Source: Rebecca billardiae RCC1528 (lineage: Eukaryota > Haptophyta). Taken from it: 64,000 nucleotides of DNA. Where the stretch lies: NCBI GenBank assembly GCA_965240325.2, contig OZ251236.1, positions 1,178,001 to 1,242,000 of the forward strand, read 5' to 3'. The notes beneath the pieces were generated by a model, which had not been told where the DNA came from, made no database searches, and saw nothing but the letters and a program-made list of their open reading frames with translations. This document shows, one piece after another, positions 54,041-64,000 of this stretch. Position numbers and translations under genes: made by a program. Numbering within the stretch: the first letter of the stretch is position 1; every line of letters starts with the position of its first letter.

Positions 54041-57000
54041 ATGACCGCGTTCCGCGGTCCTTTTCTGCATAGAATCAACGCAGTTGGGGGCCCGCGGTGG
54101 CCGTGCAATCGCGGCTCTCCGCCGTAGTGGCAGTTCGCCAGTTGAAGTCGGTTCTGAGATGACTGAAGCTATATTAGTCCGACCGTCGCCCTGCCTGCGC
54201 GACCGCGAGACTCATTCATAGGGGGTCCAAGCCGCGGAATTTAAAATCGAAAATCGACTGACCGATTTCGCGCTGAGCATTTCCGAACATTTTGGCCTCG
54301 AATTGCGGCAAGCACGGCCGCGGCCGTTCAGAGCACGGTCGAGCCCGAGATCGGGCGAGCAGCACGCCTGGGCGGTGGACTTCATCGTCGCGTCGGCGCG
54401 GCGGAGCGCGCTCTGGCGTCAGAGGCGCGCGGGCGGGCGAGTCAGGGTGGCCACCATGGCAGCGTTCGGCCAAATGATCGCTGGCAGCTCGCTCTCACCG
54501 GACATCTTGAACCTCACAGCCCCGCTCTGCGCGCCGTTCGAACTCTCATCCGGATGAGCGCGGACAACGCAGCCCCGGTTCCAGGTGAACCGTGCACGCT
54601 GCGCCCTGGTTCCCTACTGGTTCCATCAGTTCATGAGGAGAATGAGTCAGCCCCCGACGCTTGGCCCGGTGCGTGCAGTGCTCACCTCCCCACGCGCTGC
54701 GCATGCACTCGCGTGATCGCTGGCTGCTCGTGCGCAAACGGGAGCGCGCGGCAGTCGTGGGTGGTAAGCAAGCTCGGCGACCCTGTGTACGTGCGGGGCC
54801 TGTCTTCCAGCCCACAGTAGTACCGCCAGAAGCTCCAGCTGGCACGCGTCGGCTTGTTTGTTGTGCCACTTGGCGTGCCGCTTGGCTGCATGCAGCAGCC
54901 GAGCTGCCCTGAGGCGAAGAGCGTGCACCTTGTCACGAACGTCAAGCTTGCTGCGGAGCAGACGCGCGCCGCAAAGCTCCGCTATGGCCGCTGCCACATC
55001 TGTACACCGTGTCTTCGTCTCGGGAGTGCCGGCGCCACTGTTGGCGGCCGTCTTGGAGCAGCGCGCGGACTGCATGGTGCTCGGGGCAGGCGTGCGCGCT
55101 GGGCGCGGCAGCTGAGGCAGAGAGCTCAACGCTCGCCACCGAGCAGCTCGCCGAGTCAGGGGTAACCTGGAGCAGCCTCGACTGCAAGCGCTGTAGCCGC
55201 AGCAGAGGTGGACCGGTGGCGGCCTCGCGTGGGCTGGTGTACGACGAACGGCGACGGTGCCGGTGACACCTGAGACCGGGCAAGGAAGCCGCCACACATG
55301 GCGAGCTATCTGCGCACGCCAGCCTCGACGGCGGAGAGGCCTCTCATACGGGGATGGTGGCATGTTCAGTGGCGGAGTTGGCCGTGTGCCGCAGCACGTG
55401 CAGCCCGCCACCGGCATCAGGCCCGCGTTCGCGGGCCGGCGCTCACTGATGTGAGTCCAGTGGCAGCATGAGCCGTCTCGGCGGCCGCCGTATTCCGTAT
55501 TCGGATGACCCAGCAAATAGTGAGCAAGGTACCCATGTATAGGCACGCACTTGAATACATATTATAAAAGTAACCACATTGTATATAAAGTGGGTAGACA
55601 TGCTCTTATATGCGGGTACATTCCTATAATTAAATGGGTAATGTACTCGATCTTGGAGTAGTTTTTCATGGACGTCTACGCGCACAGCATAGTGCCCCAC
55701 TTTTTCGGTATTTTCACCATAAAATCCTTCGGATAGGGGGCAGCGCTTGTCAATAAGTAAGTCCGACCGCGTATCGTCATCTAGCTGCAATGACAAGTAG
55801 GAAACATTCGGCTGAATCTCTATGTGACACAGCGGGCGCCGCTGCGCGCGCGCACGACCGCCCGACGACACGCGGAGTCGGTTTTTAGTGCTTCTGACGG
55901 CTGGGCTGGGCCGTGGGACATATTTGAGGGGGACTCCGCAAGCGCCACGCTCAGCAGACGCCTACATGGCATGGTTGTCAAATATCACAAATCAGTGGGC
56001 TGCTGGCTTGGACCCCCTATCATTCACATTTCACACAATCACAGCAGCGGACCTGAGACCGCACCCGGCACCGGTCGTCAAATCGGACGTCCGTCTGACA
56101 ACTAGCTGCCAAATGTCCAACTGGCTGATCAGCTCGGATCCGACCCGTCCGCGATCGTGCCATCGGCATCGGAATTACTACTGGTAGCTGCCAAACTGTG
56201 TCCAACTCTGGCTGATCAGCTCGGATCCGACCCGTCCGCGATCGTGCCGAGTGAGTCGTGCCGCGGAGCTCGGAGTACTGAAGGAGTCGGGTGTGACAGC
56301 AGGGTGCTTTAGCGCTGCGGCCCGTGCCAGCCAACGACCAGACGTACTCTGGCCACTTGACCCGTTGCACGGGTGAGTGACCGTACGCCCTGCCTAGTGC
56401 CTACCGCGCGCGCCGCGCGACCGGCGACTCGGGGTGATGGAGAGCGGATGGCGACAGCAGCAGCAGTCCTCATGAAGACGATGAAACTGGCGGCACGGGT
56501 GCACGAGGTGGCAGGCGAAAGCGCGCCGACGAGACCGCATTTGACACACCTGAGCCGCACGCGCGTGCCGTCGCCGAGCGGCGAGCGCTGCAAACGCGCA
56601 ACCGTACCGCGCGCGCCACGACGGCGCGGCACTAGCTGATGCAGGCCGTACTGCCGGCACTGCTTCTGCGATCATGCGCCACGGTCGCAGCTGACTGCGT
56701 GAGCAGCAAGCGGGAGGCGGGTCCGGAGGCACGTGCAGGCAGCCGTCCCGCATATCCGCCATCGCCCATCGTGCCGGGGCACGTCACCTCCGACGATCCG
56801 GATGTGGCCCAGTCCGGACGTCACGCGATCCGGGAAGACGAGTACGATTCGCTCGTAACGGACCGTTACACTAATGTCACGTCCAGCTGACGTCCAGATC
56901 GCACTTTACTTAAGGGAATCAGCTGGGCGCGGTTTTTTTGGGCCTGATAGACCTCTCAATGCGATCTCAAAAACTCGAAACTCGGTCTCCGCCAGCCCTA

Positions 57001-57133
57001 AAAATCGCCCCCCGTCCCTTTTTTTCCGCCGCCCCCCGTCCCTTTTTTCTTGATCAAAGATCTTTTTGAAACGTGGTTCGGGCCCGCTGGTGCGGGCTCC
57101 ACGCTGCGCGCTCCGCCCTGCACCGCGGGCCAT
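54041..57133 (+). repeat. Segmental duplication, unit 2 (interrupted)
   Basis: The direct second copy of 52360-53928. Part A is 54041-54218 and part B is 56027-57133; they are separated by the element at 54219-56019 and its target duplication. Differences from unit 1 are few scattered substitutions and small indels plus the missing tandem block. A 112-bp unrelated AT-rich linker separates the units. Confidence 0.9.
54219..56019. mobile_element. 1.8-kb TIR element with preserved empty site
   Basis: The ends are TAGGGGGTCCAAGCC and its exact complement (15-bp TIR). The heptamer TCATTCA flanks both sides (54212-54218 and 56020-56026), while unit 1 has it only once at 52531-52537, so unit 1 is the empty site. 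A 7-bp duplication approaches the hAT-type 8 bp, but the superfamily is not settled. The interior is AT-rich at the right end (55540-55680). The ORFs at 54647-55546 (-) and 55443-55871 (-) have no recognisable transposase motif. Confidence 0.9.
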
Positions 57134-57258
57134 AATAACTCATGGCTCTGCAGTCTGCTGCGCCGCTGCTGCGCAGGGCCGCAGGCGGCACCCGCGCACG
57201 TCGTTGTCTCCGTCGCACGGTCATCAATCAGCGACAGCACCCGAGGCGACGCGCGCGG

Positions 57259-60001
57259 TCATCGTGCTGCGTCACAGCTGCCCGCGCGCGGGCGGTAGAG
57301 GACCGTCTGCATGGCGTGTCCGGGGATGTACATGTTGATGTACCGACCGTCCTGCAGAGTGAGAGTGCATCCGGCGGCGGTGGGTGGGTGCGCGCGGCCG
57401 TGCGGGGAGGTGTGCCCACGGGGGTGAGGCGCGGCCCCTGCCAGGCCGAGGGCGCGCACGCGCTCCTCGTGCGTCTCGGCGCGCGCTCGCGCGCACATGC
57501 GTGTGGATGGAGTAGTGCCTGCGCACGCCCCGCTGGTTGAGCACCACCACCGCCACCACGCCGTCCTCGCGCTCGAACGCGCTCGCGTGCAGCTCAAACC
57601 GGCCCCAGTCCTCCAGCAGCAGCGCGCGCGAGCCCGGCGGCACGAACTTGGAGAAGTGGCCCATGGCGTAGAACATGGGCTGCTTGTAGAAGGCGTCTCT
57701 GCGCTCGGCGTCGAAGAGGACGGGCGAGTCGACGTAGTTACCCCTGGCGGGCGGCGTGGCGCGGGCGGCGCGCGCGCGTGCACGCGTGCTCAGCGCGCGC
57801 GCTCCGCAGCGGCGCAGTGCGGCCGGCGCGCGCCGCGGCGCACTTCCAGTTCGGCCCGCCGCGCAGGTCGAGCATCAGGTTCCAGTCGACCCACCCCGCC
57901 GCCCAGTTGTTCACGTCCTCCATGATGTCGTAGCAGTACTTGAACGCGCGCCACCACTGGCCGAGGAACGGCCCCTTGCGCGCGGGGAGGAAGCCCTCAC
58001 ACGCCTCCGTGCCCAGCAGGTACGGCCGCGGATGCTCGGCGTGTGCGTTGCGCAGCATGTGGCCGGGGTGCACGATGAGCGCGTCCTCCAGGCTCATGTA
58101 CCTGCGCGCGCGCGCGCGCGCGCCAGCGCGCGCGGCGCGGACACACCCGTCGGCTCTCGAGCGCTGCGCCGCGCGCGCGCTCGAGCTCGCGCCGCGCCGC
58201 GCCGTCGGCTGGCGCGCGCCGCTGGCCGCACGAGCGCGCGTGCGCGCCGCGCGGTGCGCAGACCAGTGGAAGCCGACGCCGTCGACGAAGGGCGCGGCGG
58301 CAACGTCGGAGGTCCCCGGCGTGAGCACCGCGTCCATCCACTTCTTCATCTCCGTGCGCTGGTCGTCGAGCATGATGATCTCGGGCTCGCCCTTCTCTCT
58401 CGACTCTTTGATCGCCGTCAGCACCGCCGGGTCTGAGAGCGGGTCAGCGCGCTCGCCTCGCAGCTTGACCGAGCGGCTGAGCGCGGCGGCGACGGTGGGC
58501 TTGAGGGTGGGGCCGAGGTGGTAGCCGATGAACTGCCGCTGCTCCTCTGGCTCCATCGACAGCTGCTGCCAGGTCTGCTCGCCGCGCGCGCACGCACGCC
58601 GGAGGGCGCACGCCACGGAGCGACGGCCACGCGCGCGCGTCATCAGTCGCGCTGCGCCGCGAGCTGCGCTGCCGCTCCGTCGTGGCGGCGCGGCGCACGC
58701 GCGGACGGAGGGCTCGCGCGAGCGAGCGCGCCGGGTACGCGCGCGCGCGCGCGCACCTGCCCGATCGGGTGCGGCTCGTTGCTCGTCGTCAGCCCGAAGA
58801 GCCGCACGCCGTGCTGCGCGTACGCGCGCACCGCCTTTGCGTAGTAGCGCGCGAGCGTGAACGCGTATTTGGACGAGGCGCCGTACCCGTCTTTGAGGTG
58901 GCACTGCAGCGTGGAGTTCTCGGCGGTCATCCACTGCGGCGGCGCCCACGCCGAGCCGAAGAGCGCCGGGCGCTGCTCGCGCGCGGGCGGCACGCTCTCG
59001 CCGCTGCTGCTGCCGCCGCTGCTGCCGTTGCTAGCTCGGAGGCCATGGCTGCCCGCGCCGCCGCTCGGTCCCGCGCCATGGCCGCCGCCGCGCGCGGGGT
59101 GCGCGCTGCCCGCACTCCCGGCGGCAGCACGGCCGGCGCGCGCGCTGGGGGCCGCGGGGCTCGCGGCGGCGATGGCGTCGCGGATCAGCTGCAGCTTGAA
59201 GCTGTCCTCGTCCACCTGCACGCTGAAGTGGCGCAACTCAAAGTCGGTGCTGCCCTCGGGCGGGGGCGGCGCGCGCTGTGTGTGCCTGCCGGAGAGGCGC
59301 CGCCTTCGCGCGGGGCGCGCGTCGTCCCAAGTGGGCGGGGGCGTGGGTGGGACGTCGTCGTACGAGTACACGCCCGGGCTGAAGTCGCAGCCGCCCAGCG
59401 GCACGCGCCCGAGCGAGTAGCCGATGCCGCCTGCCTCGTGCGCAGGACCACTCGAGCTCGCGCCCGCGGAGAAGTAGGAGCGGACAAAGTGCTCGCGCAC
59501 GGCGGGCTCCATGTCCTTGTAGTGCTTCGCGGCCGCGTCCGTGAACGCGCCGCCGAAGCCGCGCATCTCCTGCCGCCGGGTGCACGTCACTTTGAAGTCG
59601 CGCTCGGGGCGGTGCAGCTCTTTCGCGTCGATGCGCGTCGTGTACCGCTCGAGGTGCAGGGAGCGCATGCCTTCGTCGTGCGACTGGTAGAAGATGGCGG
59701 TGTCCTCGTCGACGTCCGACCACCCCTCAGGCTCCACCTCGTCGCAGTACTCCGCGTCGCAGCGGCAGACGCCGTTGTTAGCCTCGCCGCGCACGCCCTC
59801 ACGCTCGAGCGCCTTGGCGTGCACGAGGCGGCAGGGCTTGGCCGCCGGGTGGTGCTGTGCCTTCATCAGCATCTCCTCGGACACCGCGCGCGGCAGCGCG
59901 GCGTTGCCTCCCCAGTCGAGCAGCGCGAGCGTCGCGAGCGCCACCAAGGCGCATGCTGCGCACGCCGTCGCGACGCGCGAGCGCCGCACGCGCTCACCCA
60001 T
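57259..60001 (-). CDS. Glucosylceramidase (GH30), five exons
   Basis: Exons are 60001-58757, 58574-58264, 58101-57844, 57743-57497 and 57351-57259 (introns 182, 162, 100 and 145 nt; GT-AG; intron 2 starts GTCTGC). The joined product is 717 residues. An N-terminal membrane anchor or signal (VATACAACALVALATLALLD) precedes MRGFGGAFTDAAAKHYKDME, YSLGRVPLGGCDFSPGVYSY and FGSAWAPPQWMTAEN. The acid/base Glu lies in LTTSNEP and the nucleophile Glu in LLGTEACEG; MLDLRGGPNWKGNYVDSPVL and FYAMGHFSKFVPPGSRALLL match GBA1-type enzymes. It would hydrolyse glucosylceramide in the secretory or lysosomal lumen. A Gly/Ser/Ala-rich insertion of about 100 residues precedes the FGSAW motif, making it longer than the usual about 530 residues. 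Exon joints 2/3 restore GFHWYMSLED. Confidence 0.94.
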
Positions 60002-60252
60002 GCCCACTTCCTCGCGCGCCGGCTGTGATTGAGCTTGGAGCTTCACCGGCCTGGGCAAGCCGGCAAGGCGAGCCCTGCCGCCGGCGTCCACCGGTCGGCG
60101 GTCGCGGGGTACGCCGGACGGCGCGCGGCCGGCGAAAATTGAGAGCGACTTATGAGTCCGGTAGAGAGCTCACTGATCGGGAGTTGGAGAGTCGGGACTC
60201 GGGAGCCCACTGCCGGACAGTCCCACCGTGGCCAAGGCCGGGTGGCGGGAGA
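60002..60252. promoter_or_regulatory. Putative bidirectional promoter
   Basis: A 251-bp gap between the divergent starts of glucosylceramidase and gamma-SNAP; both leaders must lie here. No TATA box or known element was recognised, so the call rests on geometry. Confidence 0.4.
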
Positions 60253-61338
60253 ATGGCGGACGCGAAGCGCAAGGAGGCGATGAAGGCCATGGAGGCGGGC
60301 GCGAAGCACGAGAAGACGTCCCTCACGAAGTGGAAGCCAGACTTTGAGAGCGCTCTTGCCGAGTACGAGCGCGCCGCCATCGCGTTCAAGACGTGCAAGG
60401 ACCACGCGCGCGCGGCCGACGCGTTTGCAAAGGCGGCCGCCGCCAGCCACCGCATCGATGCCGTCGCGAACGCCGGGCGGTTGCTCGAGACGGGGGCGCA
60501 GATGCTCCGCGACGGCGGGGATGCGGATGGCGCGGCAGCCATGTTCGAGCGCTCCGCGCGCATGTACTTCGAGGAGGGCTCAGTCGAGAAGGGCGCGGAG
60601 GCACTGTGCAAGGGCGCCCGTGCGCTCGAGGAGAGCTCAGCCGAGCGCGCGGCGCAGCTGTACGTGCGCGCGGCGCAGGCAGTGCACGACGACGAGTCGC
60701 GCCCTGTCGAGCTCTCTGTCCCCACGTACCGCGCAGCCGTCTCCTTCCTCCTGCGCGCCGCGCGGTACGCGGACGCGGTGCGCGTGCTCGAGCAGCAGCT
60801 CGACGCGCACTACGTGCTGCGCCAGCCAGAGTGGGCGGCCAAGTGCGCGCTCACCGTCGTGGTGGCGCGGCTGTGCGCCGACGACTTCCTCGGCGCGCAC
60901 GGCTGGCTCTCCGCCCTCGAGGCCGACACCGCGCGCACGGACGTCGTCCGCCAGCTCGAGGTCCAGCTCGCGCGCGCCGTGCTGGACACGTTCCAGGCGC
61001 AGTCGGAGGAGGCGCTGGCCGCCGAGGTGGGCAAGCGCGCGTTCAACTACCTCGACCCGCAAGCGGTCAAGCTGGCGCGCGGGCTGCGCCTGCAGGTGGC
61101 CGGGGTGCCGGTTGAGTACGTGACGTCGGGCTCGGCGGGCGCTCGTGGTGGGCCCGGAGCGGCGGGCGGCGCGGCGCGCCCGCTCCCGCCTCCTCCACCG
61201 CCGCCGTCATCAGGCCTTGACGATGCCGGCGCAGGGCCGCTGGGCAGCGCGGCGCCGGGCAGCAGCAGCGGCGCGCGAAACATCAAGACAGGCGACTTTG
61301 GGGAGGTGATCGAGGAATTCACGGACGACCTTACGTGA
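60253..61338 (+). CDS. Gamma-SNAP
   Basis: A 361-residue single-exon product from MADAKRKEAMKAMEAGAKHE. The segment TSLTKWKPDFESALAEYERA followed by AIAFKTCKDHARAADAFAKA is diagnostic of gamma-SNAP (KWKPD motif), distinguishing it from alpha-SNAP at 29.4-30.4 kb. TPR-like helix pairs continue to about residue 290 (FERSARMYFEEGSVEKGAEA, AERAAQLYVRAAQAVHDDES, FNYLDPQAVKLARGL). A Gly/Pro-rich linker then leads to an acidic end, GDFGEVIEEFTDDLT. Gamma-SNAP helps NSF disassemble SNARE complexes, chiefly on endosomal membranes. The frame is open upstream to 59857 but overlaps the glucosylceramidase first exon on the other strand, so the start at 60253 was chosen. Confidence 0.93.
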   Translation: MADAKRKEAMKAMEAGAKHEKTSLTKWKPDFESALAEYERAAIAFKTCKDHARAADAFAKAAAASHRIDAVANAGRLLETGAQMLRDGGDADGAAAMFERSARMYFEEGSVEKGAEALCKGARALEESSAERAAQLYVRAAQAVHDDESRPVELSVPTYRAAVSFLLRAARYADAVRVLEQQLDAHYVLRQPEWAAKCALTVVVARLCADDFLGAHGWLSALEADTARTDVVRQLEVQLARAVLDTFQAQSEEALAAEVGKRAFNYLDPQAVKLARGLRLQVAGVPVEYVTSGSAGARGGPGAAGGAARPLPPPPPPPSSGLDDAGAGPLGSAAPGSSSGARNIKTGDFGEVIEEFTDDLT

Positions 61339-61829
61339 GTGGCGCGTATGCGCGGCTGCCACGGCTAGTTGAGAGCGGCGTCTCTGTGACCCGGTCTGAG
61401 TCCGTGTGCAGAGGCCAGAGGCCCAGAGGGCCAGGGCCATCGTCGGAGTGCACCACGTGACTCACGCGTCACACGTGTGGGCAGTCCACTGCACTGTGGA
61501 CCCGGCCGACCGCGCCGGGCGGGACAAGGCACCACCCCGCAGGCAGTCGAAGATACTCCCACTAAGACTGATTGTAGCCGTCGTCACATTATTAGCTTAG
61601 CAGTCTTAGGCTTCAGTCTGAGTCTCAAGACGGTTGCTCAGCAGCGGACAGCGGTGCACACTCGACGCTCGGCTCGATGACGATGTCGAGTTCATTTTTT
61701 AGGCCGGGCCAATACAAATACTGATGATATCCAATTTCGAAATTACTGGCCATCGTCAAAGCTTGCCGCGGCCCGGTCGCGACTCGCGAGTCGCGACCGA
61801 GGACGGCGAGCACGATCGGCGTCTCGACG
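61339..61829. other. Intergenic, no feature recognised
   Basis: Between gamma-SNAP and the lumen protein on the same strand. It carries a short inverted pair GCGACTCGCGAGTCGC at about 61778-61793, immediately upstream of the next gene and possibly part of its promoter. Confidence 0.55.
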
Positions 61830-62432
61830 ATGAAGTTGAGCGGGCTGTGCGTATTTGCGCTGGCAGCGCTCGTCGCGCCGGCGGCCGGCCTTCTGCGCGT
61901 ACCTCCAACTCGCGCAACCTTGTCTCGCAACGTCGGTCGCCCTGGTCCGACTCGCAAGCAGATCTGCGAGCTCGTTGCTGCGGGCGCAGTCGCCAGCGTG
62001 CCGTGCACAGCGTTTGCGAGCGGTGGCGCGACGGCAGGGCGGACCACGTCGATCCCGACGGCTAAGAAGCGCTACTACGGCCGTGTTACGGCCGATGTGA
62101 AGCAGTTCCTCGCCATGGGCGCCGCGATCCGCTCCGGCTCGGTGGACGACCCGCGCGTGGCTGACTTCTTTGCGGAGGGCGCAGACGACCTCAAGTCGGC
62201 GGGCTACCTTCTCGCCGTCGCCTTCAAGATTGACGGACGCATCCCGCCGGACAAGATCCAGCAAAAGCGTAATCACGATGCCCTCATGAAGTCGCTCGAT
62301 CAGCTCAGGGCGACCATTCGCGGCGGCAACGCCAAGGGTGCGGCAGATGCCTACGCTGCTGCCCTTGCCTCGATGGAGACCTACCTCGCGGGTGTCGAGC
62401 TGCCGGCAACCTCGGACGCGGCGTTCCAGTGA
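61830..62432 (+). CDS. Thylakoid lumen four-helix protein, PsbQ/Psb31-like
   Basis: A 200-residue single-exon product. The N-terminus has three parts: a signal peptide (MKLSGLCVFALAALVAPAAG), a basic transit region (LLRVPPTRATLSRNVGRPGP) and a second hydrophobic segment ending CTAFASGG, the expected route to a secondary-plastid thylakoid lumen. The mature part is helical: YYGRVTADVKQFLAMGAAIR, VADFFAEGADDLKSAGYLLA, DALMKSLDQLRATIRGGNAK, YAAALASMETYLAGVELP. This pattern fits lumenal proteins of diatoms and haptophytes related to PSII extrinsic subunits. I cannot say whether it is PsbQ', Psb31 or another member. The start ATG is well placed for the signal peptide. Confidence 0.85.
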   Translation: MKLSGLCVFALAALVAPAAGLLRVPPTRATLSRNVGRPGPTRKQICELVAAGAVASVPCTAFASGGATAGRTTSIPTAKKRYYGRVTADVKQFLAMGAAIRSGSVDDPRVADFFAEGADDLKSAGYLLAVAFKIDGRIPPDKIQQKRNHDALMKSLDQLRATIRGGNAKGAADAYAAALASMETYLAGVELPATSDAAFQ

Positions 62433-62896
62433 GTGCAAGGTCTCGTGCTCACGCGTGCATCCCCCGCTGGTATCGCATGGCCCACGAGCGCGCGTACGAG
62501 CATGAGAGTCGTCGTCACTTGGCCCTCACTTCTGATACTCTCAGGCCGGGAGTAGCTTTGGACGCTGTGCCAACGGCGGCACGGCGGCGTCCACGCCGTC
62601 GCGGCCCGCGGGCGTCCGAGGGCACTCGGGCCCGTCTCAGACTCAGCGGTCAGCGCCCGGCTGGCTGACCGCGGCGGGCCCTGAGGCCAACTGGTGGCGG
62701 CATTCTGATGATGCGCGCGTATTGCAGCCGCCGCCAGCTGGCATCGTCGGCACTAGCCGATAATCAGCACTGGCCCACTGCCATTCTGGCATTCGGTTGG
62801 CTTCTGCCCGGCCATGTGGCATGTCAATAATGACGAATAATAAGAAATGCGGGCGTTGACCACTATGGGGGTAACTATGGAACTTGACCGGCGGCG
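62433..62896. other. Intergenic, no feature recognised
   Basis: No repeat or RNA gene seen. Sequence is moderately GC-rich with an AT-richer end (about 62820-62870) before the GST start. Confidence 0.55.
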
Positions 62897-63637
62897 ATGG
62901 CGTCGCCGAGTAGGGTGGTCATATATGGGTCGTCAACGTCACGAGTGTGCAAGGTGCTGTGGGCGCTGCGTGAGGCAAATGTCTCCTTCGAGCGCATTGC
63001 CCGACCGCCCTGGGAGTTACGCGCCGAGAAGTCATACCTCCGCCTCAACCCCAAGGGCACTGTGCCGACAGCTGTGTTCTCCTTCGATGACGCACGCGGC
63101 GACGTAGTCCTGAACGAATCGAATACGATTGTGAGCTATGTTGCGCATCGACTGAGTGCCGATCTCTATCCTTCCAACCCAGAGACGCTTGCGCGAGCGT
63201 GGCAGTGGATGGAGTGGGCCGAGTCGTCAGCCTCGTCCAAGGTCTCGCCCATCTTTCTCGGCCTCGTGCGAGGCGTGGGCTATCCGCCCACCCCGGGCTC
63301 GAAAGCGAGCATCGAGCGCGACGGTGCAGGCATCCTCACGCACGTCAACGGCGCGAGCGTGCGAAAGTGCCTTGACGTCTGGGAGACGCTCGAGCATGAG
63401 CTCGGCAGTTCGGAGCAGGTGGGCAAGTACATGCAGGGAGATGCTCTCACAATGGCGGACATACCTTTGGGCGTACTGGCCGCACGGATGTTCAGCATGC
63501 CACAGGAGGAGCTCGGGTGGGACCCTGCAAAGGCCTTCCCGTCCACGCGCAAGTGGTACGAGCGCCTGATGCAACGCGAGGCGTACCGAGAGTGCGTCCT
63601 GCCGTGCGCACAGCCTCCGCGGCGCCCTAGTGCGTAA
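62897..63637 (+). CDS. Glutathione S-transferase family protein
   Basis: A 246-residue single-exon product. The N-terminal thioredoxin-like half reads VVIYGSSTSRVCKVLWALRE, with a Ser/Cys near the usual catalytic position. LNPKGTVPTAVF contains the cis-Pro of the glutathione site, and LNESNTIVSYVAHRL is the typical (E)S-x-x-I segment contacting the gamma-glutamyl part. The C-terminal helical half contains DALTMADIPLGVLAAR, matching the N-capping box, and FPSTRKWYERLMQREAYREC. It would be cytosolic; conjugation, isomerase or reductase activity cannot be decided. The length fits the family. The last about 15 residues (PPRRPSA) are a non-conserved tail. Confidence 0.92.
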   Translation: MASPSRVVIYGSSTSRVCKVLWALREANVSFERIARPPWELRAEKSYLRLNPKGTVPTAVFSFDDARGDVVLNESNTIVSYVAHRLSADLYPSNPETLARAWQWMEWAESSASSKVSPIFLGLVRGVGYPPTPGSKASIERDGAGILTHVNGASVRKCLDVWETLEHELGSSEQVGKYMQGDALTMADIPLGVLAARMFSMPQEELGWDPAKAFPSTRKWYERLMQREAYRECVLPCAQPPRRPSA

Positions 63638-64000
63638 GTGCCTTAGTGCGGCCGCCGACGACGCGGTTGATGCATTCTGCGGGGCTGCTGGCAACGACTG
63701 ATGAGTACGCTCACATCTGGGCCGCACAAAGCGCTATGTATACCAGCGAGTCGGCATCGTCTCGCGCCGCGACGAGGGCTGCTGCAGGTTAGACTATATA
63801 TATATACGGTGATTACTCCCGTGTGTCAGTGTGTATGTGCCGTGAGTGAGTGATAAGAGTATATATATTGTCGGTATATAACGCATATATATTATATTAA
63901 TATTACGCGGGCACCCCCTCGACTGCAGCGTCGAACTCTACTGACGAGCTGCTGCGCCTGCTGCGAGCGCTGCCAGGCCCAGCGCCCCGGGCAGGGGGCC
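63638..64000. other. Window end, AT-rich then GC-rich
   Basis: 63790-63905 holds several short TATATA runs. The last about 90 bp turn GC-rich, and one plus-strand frame reads DELLRLLRALPGPAPRAGG to the window edge. This could be the beginning of a coding exon that continues outside, but there is no start or splice evidence. Confidence 0.35.

Noticed and set aside
54647-55546. 299-codon minus-strand ORF inside the 1.8-kb element, considered as transposase
   Set aside because: No DDE/D or zinc-finger motif; mostly low-complexity and compatible with chance.

Overview
The window looks like nuclear DNA of a photosynthetic protist with a secondary plastid, most likely a haptophyte. The reasons are: very GC-rich genes with third-position G/C almost throughout; short GT-AG introns (83-182 nt) that mostly begin GTGCGC and end in CAG; widely spaced monocistronic genes; and at least two proteins with signal-peptide-like starts followed by a plastid or thylakoid targeting region. 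A pelagophyte or related stramenopile alga is not excluded from sequence alone.

Layout. 1-1.27 kb: minisatellites. 1.27-2.87 kb (-): sulfotransferase-like protein, divergent from a giant 13.4-kb VPS13B/COH1-like lipid-transfer protein (3.0-16.4 kb, +). 17.0-19.2 kb (-): two-exon basic/Ser-rich protein with a paired-helix, EF-hand-like domain. 19.9-26.5 kb (-): 2214-residue membrane protein joining an ectodomain and about 7 TM segments to a C-terminal TIR-like domain. 26.5-29.4 kb: mostly gene-free. 29.4-30.4 kb (-): alpha-SNAP. 30.6-31.2 kb: small MITE-like element. 31.5-34.9 kb: three hypothetical genes of lower certainty. 35.2-37.0 kb (-): divergent, mitochondrially targeted F1-ATPase alpha-like protein. 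38.2-39.4 kb (-): F-box/LRR protein. 39.7-40.3 kb (+): CKS1. 40.6-48.8 kb: transposon-rich, with two copies of a 0.9-kb TIR element and a 2.3-kb Harbinger-like element carrying a large palindrome, interspersed with a TLC-domain protein (42.8-43.8 kb) and a polytopic membrane protein (46.7-47.4 kb). 49.2-52.0 kb: a divergent pair of plastid genes (PAO/Tic55-type Rieske oxygenase; putative thylakoid protein). 52.4-57.1 kb: a direct segmental duplication, one copy interrupted by a 1.8-kb element with its empty site preserved next door. 57.3-60.0 kb (-): five-exon GH30 glucosylceramidase, divergent from gamma-SNAP (60.3-61.3 kb, +). 61.8-62.4 kb (+): thylakoid-lumen protein. 62.9-63.6 kb (+): glutathione S-transferase.

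The genes do not form an operon or an obvious pathway. Membrane traffic and lipid biology recur (VPS13B-like, alpha-SNAP, gamma-SNAP, TLC protein, glucosylceramidase), as do plastid functions (Rieske oxygenase and two plastid-targeted proteins). Because the GC content suppresses stop codons, most long overlapping ORFs are shadows. The same effect means that introns kept in frame could be hidden inside the giant ORFs.
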